A stretch of 64,000 nt of DNA from Daphnia carinata. Lineage: Eukaryota > Arthropoda > Branchiopoda > Diplostraca > Daphniidae. A program made the translations under genes and the position numbers. Positions 41,217 through 52,837 of this stretch are shown one piece after another. Numbering within the stretch: the stretch's first letter is position 1; the number at the start of each line of letters is the position of its first letter. The stretch is taken from positions 4,571,017 through 4,635,016 of the forward strand of contig NC_081339.1 in the NCBI RefSeq assembly GCF_022539665.2. The letters are read 5' to 3'. The notes below the pieces were generated by a model, which was not told the DNA's origin, ran no database searches, and worked only from the letters and a program-made list of their open reading frames with translations.

Positions 41217-41224
41217 TTTTTATA
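41217..41224 (-). promoter_or_regulatory. TATA box of C/EBP
   Basis: TATAAAAA on the minus strand lies about 330 bases upstream of the C/EBP ATG, with GACGTC directly downstream and a CCAAT box (plus-strand ATTGG) about 75 bases upstream near 41291-41295. Spacing fits a start site near 41190. Confidence 0.6.
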
Positions 41225-42551
41225 GACTGAAAGCGGTGGCGCAGTGATCGTCTTAGCTCCGCCCAACTTGGCGTCATTCGCCTTCATCTGATTGGCTTTG
41301 ATACGCGCACATGATACACAACGAATACAACCCAATGAAAATTAAGATGAATCATCGTCAACTGTTGTTTTCTTCTAAAAAACAAATAATTAGTGGCGCT
41401 AGTGCTTGATAAAATAGTAATATGAATTTCAAAGTCCTCGTTTTTTTTTTTTCTAAATTTCGTTTGAGAAAAAAATATAGGTTTGAAATGTGTGGAAAAC
41501 TACAGCAGGCCTAACAAAACCCGTTTCTATTGGCCGCACCGGAACATGTAGTGACGCATTCGTTTTTCGTCGAAAATCGTCGCGAGTGACGTCACTAGCG
41601 ACACCGCTCGTTGTAAATAATAATAAATAATAACTTCCAATTTATTTTTCTGTTTTTACGGTTTTTTTGCGTTCGGGCAGTTTTTCGCGGGAAAAGAAGG
41701 CAAACCAGAAAAAGGGCATATGGAAAGAGATATACTTTTTTTTCCTTTCTACTTCCAAGAACTCGAGCATACACGTGCACACCGGAAGGCCAGCACTACC
41801 AGTAGCCAGCCAGTTCCGAGACTTCCAACTCACGCATCAGTTCCGGTGGTCAGGCTATATAGCATGACTCATTCACACACGGCAGGGCAATTATCTTTTC
41901 GTTAACAATCTGAAGGCGTAGGGCGACAACATCTCGTCAAATTGTTAATTTTTTTTTTGAATGAAATTCATTTTAATTAAAGATTCTCGAAGAATGACTG
42001 AATAGAAAATGCCATATGCGATCAAGCTATGAAATCATGTCATGAATTCCCGGTTAGATAAGGTTTATGTTTGTATGTGCGTCTCGTTGTCCATTGGTTA
42101 TCAGTATCGAAAAGAATGCAAGGGCTACTGATGATGAGAGAAACCCGAAAAGATATGAAAAGAAACGTGAGCTGAAAGACATTTGGTTGGTACGGATTTT
42201 CGACTTTGAGCTGCAACGCTGCATTAGAAATTTGTTATTGCATCAGCAGAACATAAAACATGGCGTCGCGCTCTTGGCATTGTCAACATTAAGTCGGAAG
42301 TCGTTCGTTTCTAAGACAATTTGACGAGATAAAACTTTTTTGTCATTTCTAGGAACTATTTAAACCCTGATTCCTGCATATTTCATATTGCACCAAAGAT
42401 ATTACAAAAGAAAATTCCTCAAAGAACAAAAATTAACAAACTTTTGTGTTGAAGTGGGCATCTTCATGCTAAAGTTATAATTCAACAACTCAACATTCCT
42501 TTAAATAGGCATAAAAGTGAATTGAGTTGGCAAATTTTACCATCATTGAAA
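41225..42551. other. Shared upstream region between C/EBP and C/EBP-gamma-like genes
   Basis: This carries the distal C/EBP promoter on the left and the 5' UTR/promoter of the C/EBP-gamma-like gene on the right. No further coding sequence is recognised. The frame at 42067-42324 shows no domain. A second cluster with ATTGG words and TGACGTCA (41588) lies at 41520-41600. Confidence 0.45.
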
Positions 42552-43475
42552 ATGGTGCCAAATAGTGAAGAGAGTAATGGAGCTATGAGCAGCACAGAGC
42601 AAACCTCTTTGAAATCATCTAAAACGAGCAAAGGGAAAATTACCCCTGCTAAAAGTTCACTTAATGTTGAAAAAGATACTGAAGAATACCGCAAACTGAG
42701 AGATAGAAATAATGAAGCTGTTAAGAAGAGCCGCACAAGAACCAAATTGAGAACACAGAACACATTAGACAAAGTGGAAAAATTAAGGGGTGAAAACACC
42801 AAACTGGAAGATCGGATTGAAGGTCTCAAGAAAGAGTTGGAGCTGCTCAAGGAACTTTTTGTCAGCCACACAGGTATTAAGCATGTGCTAATTTGTAGTG
42901 TCAAATCTGTTTCATACCAGCCCTGACAATCAGGTACCAAGAGCATGAAAAGGCTGACAGAAGTGGATCTCGATGAACTTATTGCTGAAGCTGCACCAAA
43001 TAACAAGAAAAGTAAGAAAGGAGCTATGCCCAACACTGGGAGAAGCAGAGAAGAAATTGAGAAAGAAGTACTGGCTCTGTTGGGGCAACAAGGCGAAGAG
43101 TCTGATAATGAAGAAGAACCTCAGCCTTCCACATCCCGTGACATAGACCAAACTGATATGTCTGAACATTCATTGATGGAAGAGCACATCAGCGCCAATA
43201 ACACAGTGGATTGTGTAGATTTAGCGAACGAACATGAAGCACAAGAAATTCTCACCGTTGAATCCTCCGAAGAAATTAATGCAGATGGAGAAATCACCGA
43301 GACCTACACAATCGTCGATGATGGCACTGGCGGACCTCACATATGGACCACAGAAGACGGCGAATCAGTCGTCGTAACTATTGAACAAGATGAGCAAGGT
43401 ACCTTAGTCGCATCTACCGTCCAGCAACAGGACATAAATGACATCATTCAGGGAGAAATTTTGATGTTGGAATAA
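42552..43475 (+). CDS. Cebpg: C/EBP-gamma-like bZIP factor with long acidic C-terminal extension
   Basis: bZIP partner protein that in other animals heterodimerises with C/EBP and ATF4 (Drosophila Irbp18, vertebrate CEBPG). Exons 42552-42873 and 42934-43475 are split by a 60-bp intron and give 287 residues. The basic region TEEYRKLRDRNNEAVKKSRT (about 46-65) has the CEBPG-type NNxAVKKSR core. It is followed by a zipper (LDKVEKLRGENTKLEDRIE, then GLKKELELLKELF), after which human CEBPG soon ends (150 residues). Here about 180 more residues follow: a lysine patch KKSKKG, an acidic Ser/Glu region, then a strand-like repeat zone (ETYTIVDDGTGGPHIWTTED, VVVTIEQDEQG). The extension joins in phase, so it is not an annotation error by frame. 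Head-to-head placement with C/EBP suggests co-inheritance of partners. Confidence 0.9.
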
Positions 43476-44914
43476 AACCCATGCCAATACATTGATTTCA
43501 TACATGTGTTTAGGTTTGTCACGCAGAACGTGGCTAACGATTTCCTTTTTTTCTCTGCATTTTTGCATATAATTGCATACCCCCAATTATCATCTAATTA
43601 ATTGGTAAATGAGGCTTCTATTTGTATGTGCTGGAGCAAAAATATCACTAACGAACCATTTGATCTCGGAAATATCTCACAAGTTGTTTTTTTTTGTTTT
43701 TGTTTTTGTTTTTATAATGCCACGCATAAACAAGATAACACGTTTCCTTCACAGAGTGATGAAGGTGAAGATAAGCCGTTCCCTTTTTCCTTTTAATTTA
43801 TAAAAAGAAATTACGCTGGTAATCATGTTGAAAAATTAAGATGACATTCGTCGGATGACAACTATCACACAACTTGGAATTCCCCGGCTGCGAACTTTGT
43901 TATGGACGTTATAACAAAAATCAAAACGTTTATGCAAAATACTTAAACCGGGTCAGCACAGAAGCCATGGAACAGGTTTTCTTTTCTGTTGTTTTTCTTT
44001 CTTTTTTTTAAAATAGCAGCTTAGAAAAAGCTTTAGGCAGATTGGCCAGACTTTCCCCAATTAAAGATTTATGGATAGGGGTGCGGGCATTGGACTGATC
44101 GAAACCATCTACAACGCCCAACGAATCCAAAAAAGGACGTCACAGAAGAATATTACAATACGTCCATTATTTGTGACCAGAACTTTGATTAAGTGTCTCA
44201 AAAGTTCCTTCGCAGGTGCATGTCTTTTTGTTTTGCGTCGTACACTGTATCTTTACGCAACTACGCTAAGTTGGTTAAGCAACCCGAAATTTTACTGTTC
44301 GTCTTTTTAGGTTCTTGAGCAATATTTCAAGGTTGCTTGACCATGTTTACGTAACAACTCGAGTACTCCGTACATCTACATAATGTGAAAACACAGAAAA
44401 ACGCTCTACCGTCGACAAGGGCTTTAGTTTAAACCTCTTGGATCCATTTGATCTCCAGACCTCCCCAAAACGGAAAGAAGAAATCTCGTAACCTTAAAAG
44501 CCTGACTCTGATGAGCGTAAAGATTATACAGCGTCGATCTACTTAATAAATACAAAATTTCAATTGTTTTTTAGAGAATTCCAGTGCAATCGCACTGCCC
44601 GATGCCGTAGGGGACAGCCCAATTAGACAAGGACGAACCGCTAGTTTAAAATTTACGTCGTAAGTCAAGAACCTTTGACATCGAGCAGTTTATCCCTTTA
44701 GAATGTTGTTATTGAAAATCCCACTGAAATAATTTGCGTATTTAGCCTCTTATTCTCAAATTTATCCCGAAATCTAGAAAGTTGAAATGCAACGTTGCCT
44801 AGCTTCCTGTCAACAATGATTTTCCTTTTTTTTTTTTTTATAACGAGATTACTTTATTAACACGTACCTTTTCTAGGTGATGGAAATCCGAGATAAACAG
44901 GTGCGATTTGGTAT
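43476..44914. other. Convergent spacer between C/EBP-gamma-like and APN1
   Basis: This contains the 3' UTRs of the two converging genes. Poly(T) runs lie at 43687-43715 and 44826-44839. No gene or RNA is recognised. Confidence 0.45.
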
Positions 44915-46729
44915 TCAGGCGCAAATCGTACCAGCTTCCGCAAGAGATTTCAATAGTAAGATTTCTTGCTTGTAGTGATCGTCGCTGATGAAGGGGGTTT
45001 CCAGTACCACAGGAATATCACGAAATCGCGGGCAATTGATAATTCTTCTGAAGCCTTCAATGCCAATTTTTCCTTTGCCAATAGATGCGTGGCGATCGCG
45101 ATGACATCCCACCTCACCTGTAGAGTATCAATAGTTATCCCAATGGCTGGCATAAAATATGCAATTTAATACCTTCAGAGTCGTTGAGGTGAACAGCAAC
45201 GAGATAACGAAATCCGATAACACGCTCAAACTCTTCCTGGAATGCCTTGAATCCTTGGGACGTGGCCAGATCATATCCCGCAGCGAAAGCGTGACAGGTG
45301 TCGAGACAAACTCCGATTCTTGAGTGGTCAAAGATTTGCTGAATAATTTCAGCCAAATCAGAAAAATCGCCACCGATTGTGAAACCCTGACGGCACATGT
45401 TCTCCAGGACAATACTGACTTTTGAACCTGGCGTTTGATCATGCACCCAATTGATGCTGTCACTAATCGATTTAATTGCTTCATCACGTGTGCCCTTTCC
45501 ACAAGTCGATCCTGAAAATAGTTATTATTGGCATTTAATTACTGGTGTCAGTGAATTATGCAAGGGTCTCACCTGGATGGATGTTGTAATACAATATACC
45601 GAGTCTGTCACATCGCTGAACCTCATCAAGAAGGTTTGCCCTGCTTTTAGCTAAAACAGTTGGATCATTGCTGCCACAGTTCATCAAATAGGACCCGTGT
45701 GGTAGTATGAGATGAGGAGAAAAATTGTTTTTAGCACAGGCAGCTTATATAATAAAGCAAAAATTTAGTAACAAATGCAAGCTTGCAGTATTTATTAAGG
45801 TAGCCACCTTTGAAACGTTCGACGGTACCATCTTCCATTGGTTTTGAAACCCACTGCCGCTGATTTTTCACAAACAGGGCAAAGCTTGAAGCACCTATAT
45901 TCATTGCATTCTTTATGGCATTTTCCAATCCACCTAAACGTACATGTGCAAGTTTTTTTTTATAGATCTTTATACACCGAGAAAAAAAAAACCTGCTGCT
46001 GAGATGTGGGCACCCAAAAATATTTTGTTATCAAATTTCATTGTTCCATTCCAGGGACTTGGACCATCTTCCCGCTTGATGGATGGCTTGTTAATCGGGA
46101 TCACAATTTCAGGAATTATCATCTCTGGTTTAGGAACAGCACATTTTGTCACGCTTGTTTCTGAAGCTGCCTTTGCAGATTTTTTTACTTTTTCCTTGAT
46201 AACTTTGAGAGGCTTTTCAGTTTCCTTAAAATTTTCAGAGGCTGATTCTTCATTCTTGGCCTTTTTACCTCTTGATTTTGATCTTATCCCACCAGCATCG
46301 GGTTTACATGTTTCTTCTTCTGTAGTTTTTTCTTTCTTAGTCACGTTACCTATAGAAAATGCAAAACCAAACATTTATACCTAGTGCCTCACTAACAGTG
46401 TAAAAATGCAGAAATACACACGTTTAACTAATCGTGTACCATCTTCATCGGTAGCATTACGATAATGAATTCTCATTACCTTTCGATTCTGCTTTGACTA
46501 CAGCATTCTTTTTAGGTGTATGTAGAGTTTTCTGTTTTTCAGATTCTTTGGAGCCATTATCTTTCAATAAGGCAGCGTTTTGCTCGACAGATGAACTTAA
46601 TTTTCTTTTGATGGCACTTCTCGTAACTCTTGGGATAGGCTCTCCCTTAATACAATTCGTTTTACTAGTCATTATATGGTAATGAGCTGAGAGCAACTTT
46701 TGGAGGGAAAGAATATTTCGAACGAACAT
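44915..46729 (-). CDS. apn1: Endonuclease IV-type AP endonuclease (APN1)
   Basis: Zinc-dependent endonuclease of base-excision repair that cuts 5' of abasic sites and removes blocked 3' ends. Six exons: 46729-46480, 46349-45993, 45933-45808, 45743-45573, 45511-45173 and 45117-44915, giving 481 residues. The nuclease core (about 190-481) holds all metal-ligand motifs known from E. coli Nfo: [12 protein letters not shown] (His), NIHPGS (His), VLENM (Glu), [13 protein letters not shown] (Asp and His), VHLNDSEG (His), [12 protein letters not shown] (Asp and His) and VLETP (Glu). [16 protein letters not shown] marks the start of the barrel. The first ~185 residues are Lys/Glu-rich and disordered, probably nuclear targeting. 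[20 protein letters not shown] at the very start could be a mitochondrial presequence, with an internal Met (MTSKTN) as the nuclear form. The first Met is divergent from SMYD4-like, 364 bp away. Confidence 0.93.
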
Positions 46730-47093
46730 GTTGTCACCAATGCAAGCCTCCTCATGCCACCGTTAGATGAACCACATCACTTCCTGCAGACGAAACTATA
46801 GAGATTTGTTTATCTTGTGTGGAGTGTTATTTTAATACTATAAAACAGTACGAAAAATAATCTTTCATTCCTCCTCTTTAAGATATAAGGTATGTGATAA
46901 AAAGAGCTGTACGAATTTTCATTTCACGTCGTAAGCGTCTTATTTATGACTTTTTTTTGGGAGGCTGAATAAGGTATTTTTCCATCTAGCTTGGCACCAG
47001 ATCTTTCTCCGCGAGGCTGGTGTTTAGTTTCAGCCAACACTTTCTCATAATTCTACCTTTTAACATTTTTTTATACAGGAAGTTTACCCGGAC
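46730..47093. promoter_or_regulatory. Bidirectional promoter region of APN1 and SMYD4-like
   Basis: Only 364 bp separate the two divergent start codons. TATACAG at 47074-47080 just before the SMYD4-like ATG looks like a splice acceptor, so that gene may have a 5' UTR exon here. No TATA box in a convincing position was seen. Confidence 0.5.
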
Positions 47094-49447
47094 ATGAACT
47101 TCGATTCCATGTTCCTTAAGATCTCCCATGATCTCAAAAAAATGGGAGATGGCAGAGAAATATCAAACTGGTTTTCTGTTTGTTCAACTGATACCCAACG
47201 TATCTCCTTTGTCATGGGACTGGAAGCAGTAAAAGCTTGTTTTCAAGAACACCTATATCTTGTCAAAAAAGAGATCTCTTCACCTTGCAAATCTGAAAAT
47301 TTATCTACAACCCATTGTATTGAAGGAGATAATTACCATAAGAAGAAGCTCATTAGGAAATCAATCTCCTCTTATAATCACAGCATTCTTGTTGGAGAGG
47401 GTGAAGCATTAGCCCTGGCCTACGCCAATCGATCGGCCGTATTTTATGACATGGCGGATTGGCTCCAATCACTAAGAGATATCCAACTTGCATTTGACCA
47501 TGGCTATCCAAGGCACTTGGAGCATAAGCTACGTGAACGACAAGGCAACTGCCTGCTAGAATTGGGATACATTGGTCAATCATTCACTAGCTTCAGCATT
47601 GCCAAGGATTTGCTTACCTTGGCTCCGAACGCTCAGCAAAAAGTCGTTGACATCGCCTTGAAACTAAAACAAATAAAAAACAAACAAAAGAAATCAAAAA
47701 AATTGGGAGTAGAGGAAAATGCATCAATGTCAACTGTCAAGTCAATCGAAAAGAAATCATTAAAAAGAGGAGATCGGCGCCTGATTTGCATCATGCTAAG
47801 AACCCTCTCTTACCCAGCGCATCAGTGTCAGTTGAACTAATGGACACTGCAGATCGAGGTCGTTGCCTCGTTGCTACTGAAGACCTCCAAATAGGTAACG
47901 CCCCATCGTTCGCATGTCCCCGGCTCCTAACCGCCACACTAATCGCGTGTTTCCGATGTTCGTGAAGTTTCATTGACACTAACAAAACAAGTGTCATCTG
48001 CATGTGGAGAGCCAAAAAGATGAAGTTATAATGATGTGTGCTGGTACGTAGGTTTCTGTAAATATCGGTTTCCACACAGCTTTTATCATTTAGTTGTAAT
48101 GAGCAAAATGTAAATGTGTCCAGGTGATACTATCATCGCGGAGAAGGCGCACGCTTCTATACTACTGGAGGAGTTCAAGGAATCCCACTGCCATCATTGC
48201 CTCCACTGGACCCCGGGGCCCGTCCCTTGTCACAAGTGTTCTCAGGTAACTTTTGGACGTTTTCAAGGATCTATTCACAATATTCTGGTATCCATTAATC
48301 GAAAAAGTCGACCGTGTACGTCACCTAAATGTGTTGCGAAACAGCTTTTGAGATTGATTGCTGTATAATAGACGTTCGTACTTGAAACTAAAAGGACACT
48401 TTTTATCTGTAGTATTTTTTTACCTGTTGTTAGGTGGGATTCTGTACAACGTTGTGCCGTGACGAATCTTGGGCAAGCTATCATCAGTACGAGTGCGGGT
48501 TGTTGGACTTGCTGTATTGCTGCACGCGTGATGTCAACACAGGTCAACACGGACTATTGGCTCTGCGCACTATTCTTAAGGCGGGAAGGCAGAAAGTGTC
48601 CGTTGAACAGGCGAAATCCCGTGCATCTAGAAGCTCTGCTGGAACGTTGTTCGACTCGGCTGACTATGGAGCTGTTTATAGTCTCGTCGGTAACACGGCT
48701 CAGCGTTCCGAGGCAGATCTTTTCCGGAGGACCATTATGGCTGTCTATTTGACGAGCTTCATTCAGCAAAGTGAAGAAAAAGAGCCTGATGTCGAGATGG
48801 CCGCCGCTCTACTTCATCTTCTTCAAAGTTATCCTTGCAACGCCCATGAAATCTCTCATCTGGCTGTTCCCCTTCCTTTTGAACCATGCTCGCAGCGGCA
48901 GTTATTGCAGTTGCAACAGGTTCGACCTTGTGAAGTTGGTGCCGCAATCATGCCTGTTGTGAGTCTCATGAATCACTCGTGCAATCCTAATGTTGTTCAT
49001 GTTTCCTACGGTGATGTGATGGTCGTCAGAGTTATTCGCCGGATTCTCAAAGGAGAGGAAATCTTCGATAACTATGGCTACCATTATGCAACCCATGATA
49101 AGAAAGAGCGTCAGTTGAAGCTTGGCCAGCAATACTTCTTCCGTTGCTATTGTCAGCCATGTGTAAAAGACTGGCCTCTATATGGAGATGCTCTGAAACT
49201 GGACAATAGGTTGTACATTTCAGATGCACTCACCAAGGACATTAATGACTTTAAGAGACTTGTATGTTACTATCCGGATGGTCCAGACAAGTTGGAAGAA
49301 TCAGTACAATTGTTCACTGGTTACTTAGATACCATAGAATCAGATCGATCAATCAGCCTCCCTGTCCAGGAGTATATAAAAGTTCAAGAAGTCCTGAAAC
49401 ATTGTTTTGCTCTTTCAGCTACTTTGAGTCCTCATCTTCTTGTTTGA
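47094..49447 (+). CDS. SMYD4: SMYD4-like SET and MYND domain protein, frame broken once
   Basis: Putative lysine methyltransferase of the SMYD4 group. Exons 47094-47894, 48124-48245 and 48434-49447 total 1937 bases, one short of a whole reading frame. The N-terminal part has TPR-like helices (EGEALALAYANRSAVFYDMA, LRERQGNCLLELG). The SET start is VSVELMDTADRGRCLVATED. The MYND zinc finger is CHHCLHWTPGPVPCHKCSQ then GFCTTLCRDESWASYHQYEC. SET-core motifs are NHSCNPNVV and EEIFDNYGYHYATH, followed by the post-SET FRCYCQPC. The first exon changes frame at the A5 run 47762-47766: reading before it gives IEKKSLK, while the SET frame needs one more A (KKRRSAPDLHHAK). As written, the upstream frame stops at 47838-47840. 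A homopolymer sequencing or assembly error, a real mutation or -1 slippage are all possible. Conserved motifs on both sides favour a functional gene. Confidence 0.88.
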
Positions 49448-49611
49448 CCCAATGTTGGCAGATTTGGTTCAGTGCCGATGTTACTGTTTAAGCCTTAAAG
49501 ATGGTGGCTCCTTTTTCGTCTTGTGTAATTTAGTTTACTTCTGTGTTTTTTGCCATGACATAAGCACTTTTTAATTTTTAGCACTTTATCGGTTTCCATC
49601 TAGAAAATTGA

Positions 49612-49617
49612 AATAAA
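49612..49617 (+). terminator. Likely poly(A) signal of SMYD4-like
   Basis: AATAAA lies 165 bases after the SMYD4-like stop codon. Confidence 0.55.
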
Positions 49618-49974
49618 CAAGAGTGGAACTGTACTAAGTATTGTCTACATTCTGAAGTTCTTGTAATGAGTAAAACATTCAAACTGTTAGATCGCAAATT
49701 ACGCACGTGTGCGTCTAGAAAAAATACACACAATTTACGAACCTCGCTTTCAGCAGAGTCATAGTGTTCGAACAGAACAGATATGATGTTCCTTCCTGTC
49801 CGAATACCGCGTGTCACAATTCCAAAGTGATATCTAGTTGCTGTTTAGGCCGTACCTTCTAACAACAGTAATCAGTGATCAGCTGGCTACCCTTGTGTGT
49901 CATCGAGGAAATTGTTTAAGAGGCGTTTTTTTTTCTTTTTTTAGCAACACACGAGTAGCAAATATTTCTCAAGG
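49618..49974. other. Spacer and 5' region of HRS
   Basis: Short intergenic stretch holding the HRS promoter and 5' UTR. A pyrimidine-rich acceptor-like run ending TTTTTTTAG near 49943 may mark a 5' UTR exon carrying the HRS ATG. Nothing else is recognised. Confidence 0.4.
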
Positions 49975-52837
49975 ATGTTCCGATCAACTTCAGAGTTTGA
50001 CAAGCAGCTGGGTATGTAATTTTTACATTTATTTTTGTTTTCTTCAAATGAGATTAAAGTGAACTTGTAAGGTTCCGCACTGTTCGTACATATACGGTTT
50101 CGTCATTCCTCATTTCCTATTGTGTATTCAACAAAAAATGTCTGAACTAGAAGTAGTGCTAGGCAAGATGTGTTTAATGGAAAGAAAATATTGAAGTATT
50201 TACGTTATGTTTCTGTTACAGAGAAGGCTACTAGTCATTTGCTGCTCGAACCAGATTGGCAATCAATCATACAAATATGTGACATCATTTGCCAAGGAGA
50301 TTGCCAGTATTGTTATCAAAAGTTAACAGATTGAAATGGTGGCTAAGCATTTTCTATCTTTTGCAGACCAAAATATGCCATTACTGCCATCAAAAAGCGT
50401 TTCTACAATCAAAATCCATATGTGGCACTATATGCACTTCAGGTACCAATGTTAACAACATGATGATTCAAAACCTAAAATAACCATGTTATCTCATTAG
50501 GTGCTAGAGTCTGTGGTAAAGAACTGTGGTTCTCCTATCCATGAAGAAGTGGCATCTAAAGCTTTCATGGATGAGCTTAGAGAAATGGTACACAAGACTA
50601 CCAATGATAAAGTGAGAGCAAAAATCTTGGAGCTCACCCAAACTTGGGCTTTTGCTTTTCGAAATGCTCCAAAATACAGCATAATACCGGTAAACTTCAA
50701 CCTGTACCGAATACTGAAATGGTTTAATTTATGTAATTATTTCCATCAGGATACGCTTAATATTCTGAAAGCAGAAGGGTATACCTTCCCTACGCTGCGA
50801 GAAAGTGACGCCATGTTTGCAGCAGATCGTGCACCAAACTGGAGTGACGGAGACAATTGTCATCGTTGCAGAGTTCAGTTTTCTGTAATTGTTCGTAAGG
50901 TAGTCAAATATTCAACGCTTTTTCTCTATCGTATTTCCACCAACGTTGCTTTTTCGCTAGCACCATTGCCGGGCATGTGGACAAGTGTTCTGTGGTAAAT
51001 GCACGCCCCGTAGCTGCACATTGCCAAAATTCGGCATTGAGAAGGAAGTGCGTGTTTGTGAGGATTGCTTCGACAAACATAATTCGTAATGCTTCAATCC
51101 GTATACTCTGTACTGAATTCTTCTCTAATATTGTTGGCATTCTCCTAGTGATGGCAGGCCGGGAAGAGATGAGTCGGATTCATCAAGCAAGCCAACGGAG
51201 ATGAAAGCTGAGAAGAGTCGCAAAGAAGAGGAGCTAAAATTACAAGAAGAAGAGGAGCTACAACTCGCTCTAGCTTTGTCTCAATCCGAAATCGAGCATA
51301 AGAAACAAACTGGAAAGACGCATACACAGCGTACTTATTCATCTCCAGTGAAAGTAAGTCGAATCAGTGTCAGTCAATCTTTGGATTGCCAAACTAACAA
51401 CTCTTAACGTTTTTCTAGGAAAGCCAGTCGTCTAAAGTGACCGCTGCAGAGATTGAAGATCCAGAGTTAGCCCGCTATCTTAACCGCTCCTACTGGGAAC
51501 AAAAACAGCAAGAAAAGGATAGCCGAGAGAAAGACGTAGAAGTTCCAATTTATCCCAGCGCTCCGGTTACTGCCGCAGGGCCCTTATCGCCGACTAACAA
51601 CGGCATGAAAACCTTAGAAGTATGCAAGTTCTACGCCAAATAATGCTATGCCATTATGTACTAATTCATACTGTTGCAACAGAGATATCAAAATGGAGAA
51701 ACGGATGAAGTTGATGAATTTTGTTCGACCCTGAGCAGCCAATTGGATATCTTCGTTAACAGAATGAAATCAAATTCTAGCCGTGGAAGAAGTATTGCCA
51801 ACGATTCTTCGGTCCAAACACTTTTTCTCAACATTACAACAATGCATACTCGGCTCATGCAGTATATTCAGCAGCAAGAAAGCGCCCGGGGTAGGTTATT
51901 AGTTTAAAGACTGCACGAGTGTGATTAATTGTTATTGCTTCCCCTTTTAGTATATTACGAAGGATTACAAGATAAGCTAACACAAGCGAGGGATGCTCGT
52001 GCAGCACTGGATGCATTGCGTGAGGAACATAGTGAAAGAATTCGTCGTGAGGCTGAGGAAGCTGAACGTCAACGTCAAATCCAAATGGCTCAGAAGCTCG
52101 AAATTATGCGTAAAAAGAAACAAGAATACTTGCAGTACCAACGTCAGCTGGCCATGCAGAGGATGCAAGACGAGGAAAGAGAGATGCAGATGCGTATGGA
52201 ACAGCAAAAACAAATGTACCAATTACGCGGCCAGATGCCTATGCCAGGAATGACAGCAATGCCACCTGGACAAATGCTGCCCGGTATGTCCGGCTATCCA
52301 CCTCAGCAAGCCCATCAGCATGGTCCATACATGGGCCCTCCTCAACACTCCGGCTACCAAACTGATATGTATCACCCAATGCCAGGACAGTATCCTGTTC
52401 CTGGGGTTCATCCTGCTGGACCAGCGCCCGGTGCCCATCCGGCTGCTCCAATGCCTGGGGGGCTTCCTCAAATGCCCGGACCCAATTATGGTCCTCATCC
52501 AGGCTATCAGCCCTATCCTCCTCAACAGATGCAACAACAGCAACCACATCCCGGTATGCATCAATACGCGCCCCACCACCAGCAGCAGCAGGTACTTGAA
52601 CACCTTCATTCTGAAATCGTGACGTGAATTTATATTTTATACTTTATTTAGCAACCGGCTTCTGCACCTGCAGCTGGACCTGGTCACTATGCCCCTCAAC
52701 CTCAAATGATGATGATGGCTCCACCTCAACAGCAGATGCAACAACACCATCATCAACAACAGCCACAACCTCAGTTACAACAGCAGCAATCTAGTGCACC
52801 ACAACCTGCTGTCGCTGAACTGATTTCATTCGATTGA
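49975..52837 (+). CDS. Hgs: HRS, hepatocyte growth factor-regulated tyrosine kinase substrate (ESCRT-0)
   Basis: Endosomal sorting protein of ESCRT-0 that binds ubiquitinated cargo, PI3P and clathrin. Eleven exons (49975-50011, 50222-50306, 50367-50442, 50501-50689, 50750-50899, 50961-51085, 51149-51353, 51419-51619, 51683-51890, 51951-52591, 52652-52837) give 700 residues. Order: VHS domain ([46 protein letters not shown]); the linker [18 protein letters not shown] finger ([36 protein letters not shown]) with the PI3P-binding RKHHCR motif; a ubiquitin-interacting motif [14 protein letters not shown]; a coiled coil ([20 protein letters not shown]); and a P/Q/G-rich tail. The end LISFD is the clathrin box, as in human HGS. 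One donor (CA|GTATTG at 50307) is needed to keep GDCQ-PKYA. Confidence 0.96.

Noticed and set aside
42067-42324. 85-codon frame upstream of the C/EBP-gamma-like gene
   Set aside because: No homology recognised and no splice link to the bZIP exon; treated as 5' flank.
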